A stretch of DNA of 64,000 nucleotides from an uncultured Collinsella sp. Lineage in GTDB: Bacteria; Actinomycetota; Coriobacteriia; Coriobacteriales; Coriobacteriaceae. Below the pieces are notes generated by a model that did not search any database, was not told the DNA's origin, and saw only the letters and a program-made list of their open reading frames with translations. Positions within the stretch are counted from its first letter, which is position 1. Each line of letters begins with the position of its first letter. Of this stretch, positions 36,500 through 44,810 are shown in pieces. The DNA lies in the NCBI GenBank assembly GCA_958435945.1, contig CAUBIC010000004.1, positions 54,093 to 118,092 on the forward strand, written 5' to 3'. The position numbers and the translations under genes were made by a program.

Positions 36500-37444
36500 G
36501 TGGCGTTCAACCATAAGCACCTGATCGACATTACCGAGTACTCCGAAGAGGACATTAAGCTCATCCTCGAGACCGCCAAGGCGTTCTCCGAGGTCAACGA
36601 GCGTGCGATCAAGAAGGTCCCCACGCTCAAGGGCAAGACCATCGTCAACATGTTTAATGAGCCCTCGACACGCACCCGCAGCTCCTTCGAGCTTGCTGAG
36701 AAGCGTCTTTCGGCCGACAGCCTTAACTTTGGCGGCTCCTCGACCTCCACGGTCAAGGGTGAGAGCCTCGTTGACACCGTCGAGACCCTCAACGCCTATA
36801 AGATCGACTGCATCGTCGTGCGCGATAAGCACGCCGGCGCCCCCTACATCGTCACGCAGAACTCGCCCGCAAGCGTCATCTGCGCCGGTGATGGCAAGCA
36901 CAACCATCCCACGCAAGCCCTGCTCGACCTGTACACCATCTGGGAGCACAAGGGCGACTTCCACGGTCTGAAGGTCGCTGTCGTCGGCGATATCGCCCAC
37001 TCCCGCGTTTGCGGCTCGCTGATCCCCGCCCTTAAGATCATGGGCTGCGAGACCTACGCCGTCGCCCCCGGCACGCTGCTGCCGCCGGCGCCCGAGGTCC
37101 TGGGCTGCGACCACGTGACGAGCGACCTCGATTCCGTCCTGCCCGAGCTGGACGTCGTCTACATGCTGCGCGTGCAGCAGGAGCGCCTCGAGGGTGCTCC
37201 GTTCCCGACCATTCGCGAGTACCACAAGCTCTTCGGCCTGACCAAGGACCGCGAGAAGCTCATGAAGCCCGATGCGATCATCTGCCACCCGGGCCCCATC
37301 AACCGCGGCGTCGAGTTCGACTCCTATATGGCCGACCACCCGCAACGCTCCGTCATCCTGGAGCAGGTCTACGCCGGTATCTGCGTGCGTATGGCTATCC
37401 TGTATCTGCTGCTTGGAGGTGCCGATAATGGCCTTGCTTCTTAA
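36500..37444 (+). CDS. pyrB: Aspartate carbamoyltransferase catalytic subunit
   Basis: 314-residue transferase joining carbamoyl phosphate and aspartate. Motifs: MFNEPSTRTRSSFELAEKRL (carbamoyl-phosphate site), HPTQALLDLYTI and CHPGPINRGVE. GTG 36500 gives proper spacing from GGGAGGTG, unlike the GTG at 36488, which lies within that site. No pyrI regulatory subunit gene is present, consistent with the unregulated trimeric type. Its end overlaps the pyrC start by 17 bases. Confidence 0.95.
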   Translation: MAFNHKHLIDITEYSEEDIKLILETAKAFSEVNERAIKKVPTLKGKTIVNMFNEPSTRTRSSFELAEKRLSADSLNFGGSSTSTVKGESLVDTVETLNAYKIDCIVVRDKHAGAPYIVTQNSPASVICAGDGKHNHPTQALLDLYTIWEHKGDFHGLKVAVVGDIAHSRVCGSLIPALKIMGCETYAVAPGTLLPPAPEVLGCDHVTSDLDSVLPELDVVYMLRVQQERLEGAPFPTIREYHKLFGLTKDREKLMKPDAIICHPGPINRGVEFDSYMADHPQRSVILEQVYAGICVRMAILYLLLGGADNGLAS

Positions 37445-38717
37445 GAATGCCCACGTCGTCGACCCGTCCGTCGAGCTTGACGGTGTCGTTGACGTCCTGA
37501 TTGACGGCGACAAGATCGCCGAGGTCGGCGAGAATCTCGCCGTCGAGGGAGCCGAGGTCCGCGACCTTTCCGGCAAGTACCTCGTCCCCGGCCTGGTGGA
37601 TATGCACGTTCACCTTCGCGAGCCCGGCTATGAGGTCAAAGAGGACATCGAGAGCGGCACCCGCGCAGCTGCCAAGGGCGGCTTCACCGGCGTGTGCGCC
37701 ATGCCCAACACCGATCCCGTCACCGATAACGGCACCGTCGTGGAGTTCGTCAAGTCCCGCGCTGCCGAGGTCGGTCACTGCCGCGTCTATCCGTCGGGCG
37801 CCATGACCCGCGGCCTTAAGGGCGAGGCTATGTCCGAGATGGGCGATATGGTCGCCCACGGCGCCGTCGCCTTTACCGACGACGGTCGCGGCGTACAGGG
37901 CGCGGGCATGCTCCGTCGCTGCATGGACTACGGCAAGATGTTCGGCAAGGTCTTTATGAGCCACTGCCAGGACGAGGACCTGGTCGGCCACGGCCAGATC
38001 AACGAGGGCAAGGTCTCGACCCGTCTGGCTCTCGAGGGCTGGCCGGCTGCCGGCGAGGAGCTTCAGATCGCCCGCGACATCGAGATCGCCAAGCTGACCG
38101 GTGCCAAGCTGCACATCCAGCACATCTCCACCGCCCATGGCCTGGAGATCGTGCGTGCCGGTAAGGCCGCTGGCGTTCAGGTTACCTGTGAGGCCACCCC
38201 GCACCATATGTTCCTGACCGAGAACGACCTGGACGAGACCTACAACACCTCGCTCAAGGTCAACCCGCCGCTGCGTACCGAGGAGGATGCCGAGGCTATC
38301 CGTCAGGGCGTCATCGACGGTACCGTCGACGTTATCGTCACCGATCACGCTCCCCACACCCCGTGGGAGAAGGCCCGCGAGTTCGAGCTTGCGCCCTTTG
38401 GCATGATCGGCCTCGAGACCTCGCTGTCGCTTGTACTTACCGAGCTGGTCAACACGGGCAAGATGAGCATGGGCCGCATGGTCGAGCTCATGGCCATCAA
38501 GCCGCGTGAGATCCTGGGCCTCGACCAGGTTCAGGTCAAGGCGGGCTCCGTTGCCGATCTGACCGTGTTCGACGCGTCCGCCACCTGGACGGTCGGCGAG
38601 GACGGTTACGAGTCGCGCGCCGAGAACTCCGGTTTCGCCGGCCGCACGCTCACCGGTCGTGCCACCGATGTGTTTGTCGGCGGCAAGCAGACGCTCGCCG
38701 ACGGCTGCATCTGCTAG
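37428..38717 (+). CDS. pyrC: Dihydroorotase (class I)
   Basis: 429-residue amidohydrolase closing carbamoyl aspartate to dihydroorotate. Zinc ligands appear in LVDMHVHLREPG near the N-terminus and DHAPHTPWEK near residue 303. A conserved HIQHISTAHG supplies another histidine. ATG 37428 lies inside pyrB with GGAGGTG upstream, indicating coupling. A terminator-like hairpin follows before pyrK. Confidence 0.95.
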   Translation: MALLLKNAHVVDPSVELDGVVDVLIDGDKIAEVGENLAVEGAEVRDLSGKYLVPGLVDMHVHLREPGYEVKEDIESGTRAAAKGGFTGVCAMPNTDPVTDNGTVVEFVKSRAAEVGHCRVYPSGAMTRGLKGEAMSEMGDMVAHGAVAFTDDGRGVQGAGMLRRCMDYGKMFGKVFMSHCQDEDLVGHGQINEGKVSTRLALEGWPAAGEELQIARDIEIAKLTGAKLHIQHISTAHGLEIVRAGKAAGVQVTCEATPHHMFLTENDLDETYNTSLKVNPPLRTEEDAEAIRQGVIDGTVDVIVTDHAPHTPWEKAREFELAPFGMIGLETSLSLVLTELVNTGKMSMGRMVELMAIKPREILGLDQVQVKAGSVADLTVFDASATWTVGEDGYESRAENSGFAGRTLTGRATDVFVGGKQTLADGCIC

Positions 38718-38737
38718 CATTGCCTTATCGCTTATGT

Positions 38738-38776
38738 GCGCGGCGCCCTTGCGGTGCCGCGCTTTCTGTTCGTTTT
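38738..38776 (+). terminator. Intra-operon terminator-like hairpin after pyrC
   Basis: GCGCGGCGCC (38738-38747) pairs with GGTGCCGCGC (38753-38762) with one G-U, followed by TTTCTGTTCGTTTT. It could partially reduce transcription of pyrK-D-F relative to pyrR-B-C. Confidence 0.5.
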
Positions 38777-38809
38777 GACCATGCAACCGCATGGGGGATT
38801 GGAGCGTCT

Positions 38810-39601
38810 ATGCCCACACCTTCCACTGCACGCATGCACGACTTCGAGGTCGTCTCGAACCAGGAGATCGCCGACGGCATCTTCTCGCTCGTCATCTCGG
38901 CCCCCAAGCTTGCAAGTGCGCTCAAGCCCGGTCAGTTTGTGAACATTGCCGTGCCCGGTGATGCGTCCTCGCTGCTTCGCGTGCCCCTGAGCTTCTATCG
39001 CGCCGACGCCCAGGCCGGCACCGTCGAGCTGTGGTACGCCGTCGTGGGCGACGACACCCGTCGTCTGTCGCAGATGGGCCCCGGCTCCACCTCTAATCTG
39101 CTGGGTCCTGGCGGCCGCGGCTGGTTCGTGCCCGAGGGCACCAGGAAGGCGCTGCTCGTGGCGGGCGGCATCGGCGTTCCGCCCGTGCTGTGCCTTGCCG
39201 GTAAGCTTGCCGAGCAGGGTGTGGCCGTCGACGTGTGCCTGGGCTTTGGTACCGCGTCCAAGGCCGTGGGCATCGATGAGTTCCGCGCTTTGTGCGACAC
39301 GGTCAGCGTTTGCACTGACGACGGTTCGCTTGGCACGCACGGTTTTTGCACCGATCCTGCCGCCGAGCTGCTCGGCGAGGGCGGCTACGACTACGTGGCC
39401 AGCTGCGGTCCCGCCGTCATGATGAAGAAGGTCGCCGCCGCTGCCGCCGAGGCCGGTGCGTACTGCGAGGTTTCGCTCGAGCGCATGATGAGCTGTGGCT
39501 TTGGTGCCTGCAACACCTGCAATGTCGAGACGGTCGACGGTATGAAGGGCGCCTGTATGTGCGGCCCCGTGTTCGATGCTTCCAAGGTGGTGGTCTTCTA
39601 G
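38810..39601 (+). CDS. pyrK: Dihydroorotate dehydrogenase electron-transfer subunit
   Basis: 263-residue FAD/[2Fe-2S] subunit that passes electrons from PyrD to NAD+. The ferredoxin-reductase fold has the FAD motif RVPLSFYRAD and a nucleotide-binding VAGGIGVPPVL. The iron-sulfur cysteines are in MSCGFGACNTCNVETVDG followed by ACMCGPVF. ATG 38810 is preceded by GGGGGATTGGAG. pyrD begins directly after its stop, as expected for the class 1B enzyme. Confidence 0.93.
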   Translation: MPTPSTARMHDFEVVSNQEIADGIFSLVISAPKLASALKPGQFVNIAVPGDASSLLRVPLSFYRADAQAGTVELWYAVVGDDTRRLSQMGPGSTSNLLGPGGRGWFVPEGTRKALLVAGGIGVPPVLCLAGKLAEQGVAVDVCLGFGTASKAVGIDEFRALCDTVSVCTDDGSLGTHGFCTDPAAELLGEGGYDYVASCGPAVMMKKVAAAAAEAGAYCEVSLERMMSCGFGACNTCNVETVDGMKGACMCGPVFDASKVVVF

Positions 39602-40524
39602 TGGGTACCGTGAACATGGCCGTCGACTTCGGCGGCGTCAAGATGCAGAACCCCATCAACACCGCAGCCGGTACCTTTGGCTACGGCTGGCAGTTCCAGA
39701 ACTTCTTTGATGTCTCCCAGCTGGGCGCCATCACCACCAAGGGTTGTGCTGCCGAGCCCTGGCCCGGCAACCCTGCGCCCCGCATGGCCGAGATCCCGGG
39801 CGGCATGATCAACTCCGTGGGCCTTCAGAACCCCGGCGTGGCTGCCTTCGCCCGTGAGTCCGGTCCCTGGCTCGAGCAGCTCTCCAAGGACGGTTGCCAG
39901 GTCATCTGCCAGGTCGCCGGCCACTCCGTTGACGAGTTTGTGCGCGCGCTCGAGATGTATGTCGAGCTGTGCCCCTGGGCTGCCGGCTACGAGATCAACG
40001 TCAGCTGCCCCAATATTGCCGCCGGCGGTGCCGCCATGGGCTCCTCGCCCGAGGGCGCCTCTGCCGTTATGGCTGCCTGCCGTAAGGTGACCGATAAGCC
40101 GCTGTTCGTGAAGATGGCGCCGGTTAACGTCGCCGAGATTGCCAAGGCTCTCGAGGCCGCGGGAGCCGACGGCCTTTCGGTCATCAACTCCATCCAGGGC
40201 ATGGCCATTGACGTTCATACCCGCAAGTCCCGTGTGGCCAAGCCCAAGGGCGGCCTTTCGGGTCCGCTGTGCCACCACATCGCCGTTCGCATGGTCTGGG
40301 AGGTCGCTCAGGCCGTCGATATCCCCATCAACGGTGTCGGCGGCGTCATGACGGGCGAGGATGCGGCCGAGTTTATCCTGGCCGGCGCCACCTGCGTGTC
40401 GGTCGGCATGGCCAATTTCGTCGATCCGTGCGCCTCAATTAAGATCGCGCACGAGCTCGAGGCCTGGGCGGAGTCCCAGGGCGTGAAGGACATCAACGAG
40501 CTGGTAGGTGCTTTCGAATGCTAG
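39601..40524 (+). CDS. pyrD: Dihydroorotate dehydrogenase B, catalytic subunit
   Basis: 307-residue FMN TIM-barrel enzyme oxidising dihydroorotate to orotate. Class 1B features: INTAAGTFGYG, GLQNPGVAAF, EINVSCPNI with the catalytic cysteine, and a C-terminal INGVGGVMTGEDAAEFILAGATCVSVG phosphate site. GTG start shares its G with the last base of the pyrK stop. NAD+-dependent class 1B enzymes suit an anaerobe. Confidence 0.95.
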   Translation: MGTVNMAVDFGGVKMQNPINTAAGTFGYGWQFQNFFDVSQLGAITTKGCAAEPWPGNPAPRMAEIPGGMINSVGLQNPGVAAFARESGPWLEQLSKDGCQVICQVAGHSVDEFVRALEMYVELCPWAAGYEINVSCPNIAAGGAAMGSSPEGASAVMAACRKVTDKPLFVKMAPVNVAEIAKALEAAGADGLSVINSIQGMAIDVHTRKSRVAKPKGGLSGPLCHHIAVRMVWEVAQAVDIPINGVGGVMTGEDAAEFILAGATCVSVGMANFVDPCASIKIAHELEAWAESQGVKDINELVGAFEC

Positions 40525-41234
40525 AGACCGACGCCCGCGACCGCGTTATCGTCGCCCTCGACTGCGACCGTGAGCGTGCGCTCGAGCTCGCCCACGAGCT
40601 TTCTGGTCATGCCGCTTGGCTCAAGGTGGGCATGACGCTCTATTACGCCGAGGGGCCCGAGATCGTCAAGACGTTCAAGGACCTGGGCTTTAAGGTCTTC
40701 CTCGACCTCAAGTTCCATGACATTCCGCATCAGGTGCGCGGTGCCGCCCGTTCGGCCTCGCTTGCCGGTGCCGACCTGCTCTCGGTCCACGGCCTGGGTT
40801 CTGGTGCTATGCTCGCTGCGTGCCGTGAGGGTGCCGAGGAGGCGCGCGAGGACCGCGCCAAGCTCGTCGCCATCACCGTGCTCACGAGCATGAACCAGGA
40901 TTCGCTGGCTGAGATCGGCGTCGAGTCACCCGTGGCCGAGGAGGCCGCCCGCCTGGCAAAGCTTGCCCAGGCCAACGGTATCGACGGCATCGTGTGCTCG
41001 CCGATGGAGGCCCATGACATGCGCGAGCTGCTCGGCCCCGACGCGTTGATCGTGACTCCGGGCGTTCGTCCGGTGGGTGCCGCCCTTGGTGACCAGTCCC
41101 GTGTGGCGACGCCTTCTCAGGCTATCGAGCGCGGCGCGAGCCATATCGTGGTGGGCCGACCCATCACCGGTGCCGACGACCCGGTTGCCGCCTTTGACGC
41201 TATCGTTGCCGAGCTGGTCGAAAACGTCGCCTAA
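40518..41234 (+). CDS. pyrF: Orotidine 5'-phosphate decarboxylase
   Basis: 238-residue TIM-barrel enzyme making UMP from OMP, the last de novo step. The catalytic DLKFHDIPHQV motif and IVTPGVRPVG phosphate loop are present. ATG overlaps the pyrD end by 7 bases. No pyrE is in the window, so orotate phosphoribosyltransferase must be coded elsewhere. Confidence 0.95.
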   Translation: MLETDARDRVIVALDCDRERALELAHELSGHAAWLKVGMTLYYAEGPEIVKTFKDLGFKVFLDLKFHDIPHQVRGAARSASLAGADLLSVHGLGSGAMLAACREGAEEAREDRAKLVAITVLTSMNQDSLAEIGVESPVAEEAARLAKLAQANGIDGIVCSPMEAHDMRELLGPDALIVTPGVRPVGAALGDQSRVATPSQAIERGASHIVVGRPITGADDPVAAFDAIVAELVENVA

Positions 41235-41279
41235 AAGATTCCCTCAAGTCACCACTTTTGGGTCTCATTAGCACAAATT

Positions 41280-41372
41280 AGCCCCTGTGCCTGCGAAAAC
41301 TTTCCCATCCTTTGTGTGGAATCGCAGGTCAGGGGCTCAACTTTAACCTCCGTATATTGCACTTTTCGCAGG
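41280..41372 (+). promoter_or_regulatory. Switch-like inverted repeats upstream of mihF
   Basis: AGCCCCTG (41280-41287) pairs with CAGGGGCT (41330-41337), and CCTGCGA (41290-41296) with TCGCAGG (41322-41328), giving a long hairpin with a 25-base loop. A second TTTTCGCAGG (41363-41372) is a perfect 10-base complement of CCTGCGAAAA (41290-41299), so two foldings compete. It lies after pyrF and upstream of the mihF -10, so it may be a pyr-operon 3' structure, an upstream operator or part of a longer leader. Confidence 0.45.
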
Positions 41373-41421
41373 TATCGTCTAACCTATGGTGCCGTCGATT
41401 GGGCATTTAGTGCGTTTGACG

Positions 41422-41430
41422 TGCTAAAAT
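41422..41430 (+). promoter_or_regulatory. Extended -10 promoter of mihF
   Basis: TGCTAAAAT about 45 bases before the mihF ATG fits the TGCTAnnnT elements seen at other core promoters here. A TTGACG lies only 3 bases upstream and cannot act as its -35. Confidence 0.5.
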
Positions 41431-41474
41431 GCCAATTATTGCATCAGATATAACCCAACTATTTGGAGGTTCGA

Positions 41475-41783
41475 ATGGCACTCCCTCAGCTTACCGACGA
41501 GCAGCGCAAGCAGGCTCTTGAGAAGGCTGCCGCCGCACGTCACGCCCGCGCTGAGCTTCGCGAGCAGATCAAGAAGGGCGAGAAGTCCCTCGAGTCCGTG
41601 CTCAACTCCGATGACCCCATCGCTTCCCGCATGAAGGTTTCCACCCTCATCGAGTCTCTCCCCGGTTATGGCAAGGCCAAGGCCGCCAAGATCATGGAGG
41701 AGCTCGGCATCTCCGCTACCCGTCGCGTCCAGGGCCTCGGCGTCCGCCAGCGCGAGCAGCTCCTCGAGCAGCTGACCAAATAA
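41475..41783 (+). CDS. mihF: Actinobacterial integration host factor MihF
   Basis: 102-residue DNA-binding nucleoid protein of the mycobacterial IHF type, unrelated to HU/IHF of proteobacteria. It shows ALPQLTDEQRKQALEKAAAARHARAELREQIKKG, SRMKVSTLIESLPGYGKAKAAKIMEELGI (helix-two-turn-helix core) and RRVQGLGVRQREQLLE. It was first described as a host factor for phage L5 integration and is now seen as a general nucleoid protein. ATG 41475 follows GGAGGT. Its position upstream of gmk and rpoZ is typical of Actinobacteria and is a key clue to taxonomy. Confidence 0.94.
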   Translation: MALPQLTDEQRKQALEKAAAARHARAELREQIKKGEKSLESVLNSDDPIASRMKVSTLIESLPGYGKAKAAKIMEELGISATRRVQGLGVRQREQLLEQLTK

Positions 41784-42353
41784 GTGAGCGCTCAGGATTC
41801 AAAGCTCTTTGTGATTTCTGGACCGTCAGGTGCAGGCAAGGGCACGCTCGTCACTCGTGTGCGCGAGCGTCGCTCGAACCTGGGCCTGACGGTTTCGGCT
41901 ACCACGCGAGCACCACGCAAAGGTGAGGTCGACGGCGTCAACTACTTTTTCCTGACGCGCGAGGAGTTCGACCGCCGCGTGGCAAACGGTGAGTTTGTTG
42001 AGTGGGCCGAGGTCCACGGTAACTGCTACGGCACCTTGGTGAGCGAGGTCACATCCAAGCTCGCCTCTGGCTCGTCTCTGATCTTGGAGATCGATGTCCA
42101 GGGAGCCCTGCAGGTCAAGGAGCGTTTCCCCGAGGCCGTGTTGATCTTTATCAAGCCGCCTTCGCTCGAGGTGCTCCGCGAGCGTCTGGTCGGTCGCGGT
42201 ACCGAGACGCCCGAGACGATTGAGCTGCGTATGGCAAACGCCGCCGATGAACTTGCCCTTGCCGACCGCTACGACGACGTCGTGGTGAATGACGATCTCG
42301 ACCGCGCGACCGATGAGCTCGTTCGCGTTCTCGATATGCATGAAAGGATCTGA
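41784..42353 (+). CDS. gmk: Guanylate kinase
   Basis: 189-residue kinase converting GMP to GDP. P-loop FVISGPSGAGKGTL, GMP-binding SATTRAPRKGEVDGVNYFF and the lid and C-terminal block VLIFIKPPSLEVLRERLVGRGTE. GTG start directly follows the mihF stop. It is co-transcribed with rpoZ. Confidence 0.95.
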   Translation: MSAQDSKLFVISGPSGAGKGTLVTRVRERRSNLGLTVSATTRAPRKGEVDGVNYFFLTREEFDRRVANGEFVEWAEVHGNCYGTLVSEVTSKLASGSSLILEIDVQGALQVKERFPEAVLIFIKPPSLEVLRERLVGRGTETPETIELRMANAADELALADRYDDVVVNDDLDRATDELVRVLDMHERI

Positions 42354-42358
42354 GGTCC

Positions 42359-42640
42359 GTGTCCGTTGTAAAGCCTTGCATTGACGATCTTCTGGAGAAG
42401 ACCGATCACAACCGCTTCCTGCTCGCCTCGCTTGCCTCCAAGCGCGCCTGCGACATTAACAGCATGTTGCGTGGCCAGCACAACCGCGTGCTCGCCGTCC
42501 AGGATGTCGATGACATCACTATTGCGCTTTCCGGCGCCGATACCATCTCGATGGCTATGGACGAGATTGTCGACGGCGACATCTCCTACGACGAGGCCCG
42601 TTACGAGAAGGCACTCGGCCATAAGGTTGCTGAAGCCTAA
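42359..42640 (+). CDS. rpoZ: RNA polymerase omega subunit
   Basis: 93-residue subunit that stabilises beta-prime in the polymerase. The pattern CIDDLLEKTDHNRFLLASLASKRACDINSML, followed by the acidic C-terminus with ISYDEARYEKALG, fits RpoZ, including the usual position after gmk. GTG start, 5 bases after gmk. Confidence 0.88.
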   Translation: MSVVKPCIDDLLEKTDHNRFLLASLASKRACDINSMLRGQHNRVLAVQDVDDITIALSGADTISMAMDEIVDGDISYDEARYEKALGHKVAEA

Positions 42641-43885
42641 ATGGCAGCCCGCGTCTGCCTGGTCCACTATCACGAGGTTGGACTAAAGGGCAAGAACCGC
42701 GCACATTTTGAGCATATCCTCATGGATAACATCAAGGCGGCCTTGGCCGCCTTTTCCGTGAATGCCGTGTCTCGAATTTCCGGTTATATCCTCGTGACCT
42801 TTAACGAGCATCAGGCCGACGAGGCGGCGCGCGTCATTCGCACCGTCCCCGGCGTTGCTCGCGTGTCCCTGGCATATCACACGAACCGCGACCCGCAGGA
42901 GTACTGCGCCGCCGCCGTGAAGGCGCTGCGCGAGTTTGGTCCCTTTGAGTCGTTTAAGGTGCATGCCAAGCGCTCGAACACCGACTACGAGCTCACCTCG
43001 ATTGATATCAATCGTCAGGTGGGAGAGGTGTTGTGCGAGGCGTTTCCCGATAAAAAGGTCCAGATGCACGACCCCGACGCAATGGTGCACGTGCTGGTGG
43101 TCCAGGGTAGCGTTTATGTGTACGCGCGCTCCGAGCGCGGCGTGGGCGGTCTGCCGGTGGGATCTGCCGGCAAGGTCGTGACGCTACTGTCATCGGGTAT
43201 CGATTCTCCGGTAGCGACCTGGATGCTCGCGCGTCGCGGCGCGGTGTGCGTGCCGGTACATTTCTCCGGTCGTCCGCAGACGCCCGACACGAGCGAGTAT
43301 TTGGTGCAGGACATCATCCGTGCGCTTGAGCCGGGTGTCCAGATCGGCCGCCTGTACGTGGTGCCGTTTGGCGATTGTCAGCGTGAGATCTCGGTGACCT
43401 GCCCCAGCAACCTGCGCGTGATCATGTACCGTCGCATTATGTATTCGGTTGCCGAGCGCATTGCGCATATCGAGGGCGCCAAGGCTATTGTGACCGGTGA
43501 ATCGCTCGGTCAGGTTGCTTCCCAGACGCTCGAGAACATCATGGCCGTCAACGAGGCCGTCAAGATCCCCGTGTTCCGCCCGCTGATTGGTTCGGACAAG
43601 CAGGAGATCATCGCGCGTGCCGAGGAAATCGGTACCTTCGATATCTCGACCGAGGCCGCTCCCGATTGCTGCACGCTCTTTATGCCGCGCCGCCCCGAGA
43701 CGCACGCCAAACTCGATGCCGTGCATGAGGCGTGGGAGCTGTTCGATCACGAGGAGATGATTGAGCGCTTGCTCAAGCAGACCGAGTATATCGACTTCGA
43801 GAGCAACACGTATAAGGCCCCTAAGACCTTAAAACGCAAACATTCCGAGCTCGCTCCACGTGAGATTTACCAAGATCACGAATAA
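42641..43885 (+). CDS. thiI: tRNA 4-thiouridine synthetase ThiI
   Basis: 414-residue enzyme thiolating U8 of tRNA and, in some species, supplying sulfur for thiazole. An N-terminal ferredoxin-like and THUMP region (about 1-165) precedes the PP-loop motif LLSSGIDSPVATWMLARRG, then TGESLGQVASQTLENI. No C-terminal rhodanese domain is present, as in most Gram-positives. ATG directly after the rpoZ stop; terminator follows. Confidence 0.95.
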   Translation: MAARVCLVHYHEVGLKGKNRAHFEHILMDNIKAALAAFSVNAVSRISGYILVTFNEHQADEAARVIRTVPGVARVSLAYHTNRDPQEYCAAAVKALREFGPFESFKVHAKRSNTDYELTSIDINRQVGEVLCEAFPDKKVQMHDPDAMVHVLVVQGSVYVYARSERGVGGLPVGSAGKVVTLLSSGIDSPVATWMLARRGAVCVPVHFSGRPQTPDTSEYLVQDIIRALEPGVQIGRLYVVPFGDCQREISVTCPSNLRVIMYRRIMYSVAERIAHIEGAKAIVTGESLGQVASQTLENIMAVNEAVKIPVFRPLIGSDKQEIIARAEEIGTFDISTEAAPDCCTLFMPRRPETHAKLDAVHEAWELFDHEEMIERLLKQTEYIDFESNTYKAPKTLKRKHSELAPREIYQDHE

Positions 43886-43895
43886 TGTTGTGTAT

Positions 43896-43930
43896 AGACC
43901 GGCGGTGATTTTGCATCGTCGGTCTTTTTC
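43896..43930 (+). terminator. Intrinsic terminator of mihF-thiI
   Basis: AGACCGGCG (43896-43904) pairs with CGTCGGTCT (43917-43925) with one mismatch, followed by TTTT. The 170 bases from here to comEA hold no recognised element. Confidence 0.8.
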
Positions 43931-44099
43931 TATCTGGGCATTAGGCGATAAACGGTTCATTTGTCGACGTGTGCCTGAATAAATGGACACTTTTCCGCAA
44001 GGTTTTGGTCAGCTTTTGGTTTGACCGCGAAAACCGGTGTGGGCGTGCGGAGGCTGCGGCGTTCGTTTCCTGACACGATGGTGTTGGGAGGTGTTTGCT

Positions 44100-44810
44100 A
44101 TGGCGCAGCGCGAGCAACACGAACGGGTTAAACGGATGGACCGCTGGGCAGAAAAGCTGCTCGGCCATAAGGCGATGGTCGTGGCGATCCTGGTTGTCAT
44201 TGCCGCCGCGAGCGGCTTGGCGATGGCAGGTTTTGGTGGTCACTCCAGCGACGTATCGTTTGAGCGTAGTGATGAGGCGAGCGCCTCGGATGTGCGCGGG
44301 GCCGGGGATGCCTCTCCTGACGATGCCGATGAGCCGTCTGCCAAGAGCTCCTCTGCTGCCGAGGTGTACGTCGATGTTGATGGCGCCGTTGTGAAGCCTG
44401 GCGTGTACCGGCTTAAAGATGGAGCACGGGTGTCCCAGGCGATTGATGCCGCCGGAGGGCTTACGGCCGAGGCGGATGTGACGGTTCTTAACCGTGCGTC
44501 CAAGATCACCGATGGTCAAAAGATCTATGTGCCGACGGTAGGGGAGCAACAAACGGCTGCGGCCGTCGGCGCCGCCGAAAGCAGTGCTTCCACGACCCCT
44601 GGTACAGGGTCTTCGTCGGGACTTGTGAATATCAATACGGCAAGTGCGGCGGAGCTGCAGACGCTTTCGGGCATCGGGCCTTCTATGGCCCAGTCAATTA
44701 TCGACGAACGGACGCAAAACGGGGCCTTTGCCTCGGTCGATGACCTTATGCGCGTATCGGGGATCGGTGAGAAGAAACTCGCCAAAATTAAAGATTGCAT
44801 CTGCGTATGA
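44100..44810 (+). CDS. comEA: Competence protein ComEA (DNA receptor)
   Basis: 236-residue membrane-anchored DNA-binding protein. A cytoplasmic N-terminus of about 25 residues precedes one membrane helix (MVVAILVVIAAASGLAMAGF). An SLBB domain (VYVDVDGAVVKPGVYRL), a Ser/Thr/Ala-rich linker and the C-terminal double helix-hairpin-helix (LVNINTASAAELQTLSGIGPSMAQSIIDERT) follow. Family role: it binds double-stranded DNA outside the membrane and hands it to ComEC. ATG 44100 with GGGAGGTG. The stop overlaps the comEC ATG. Confidence 0.94.
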   Translation: MAQREQHERVKRMDRWAEKLLGHKAMVVAILVVIAAASGLAMAGFGGHSSDVSFERSDEASASDVRGAGDASPDDADEPSAKSSSAAEVYVDVDGAVVKPGVYRLKDGARVSQAIDAAGGLTAEADVTVLNRASKITDGQKIYVPTVGEQQTAAAVGAAESSASTTPGTGSSSGLVNINTASAAELQTLSGIGPSMAQSIIDERTQNGAFASVDDLMRVSGIGEKKLAKIKDCICV

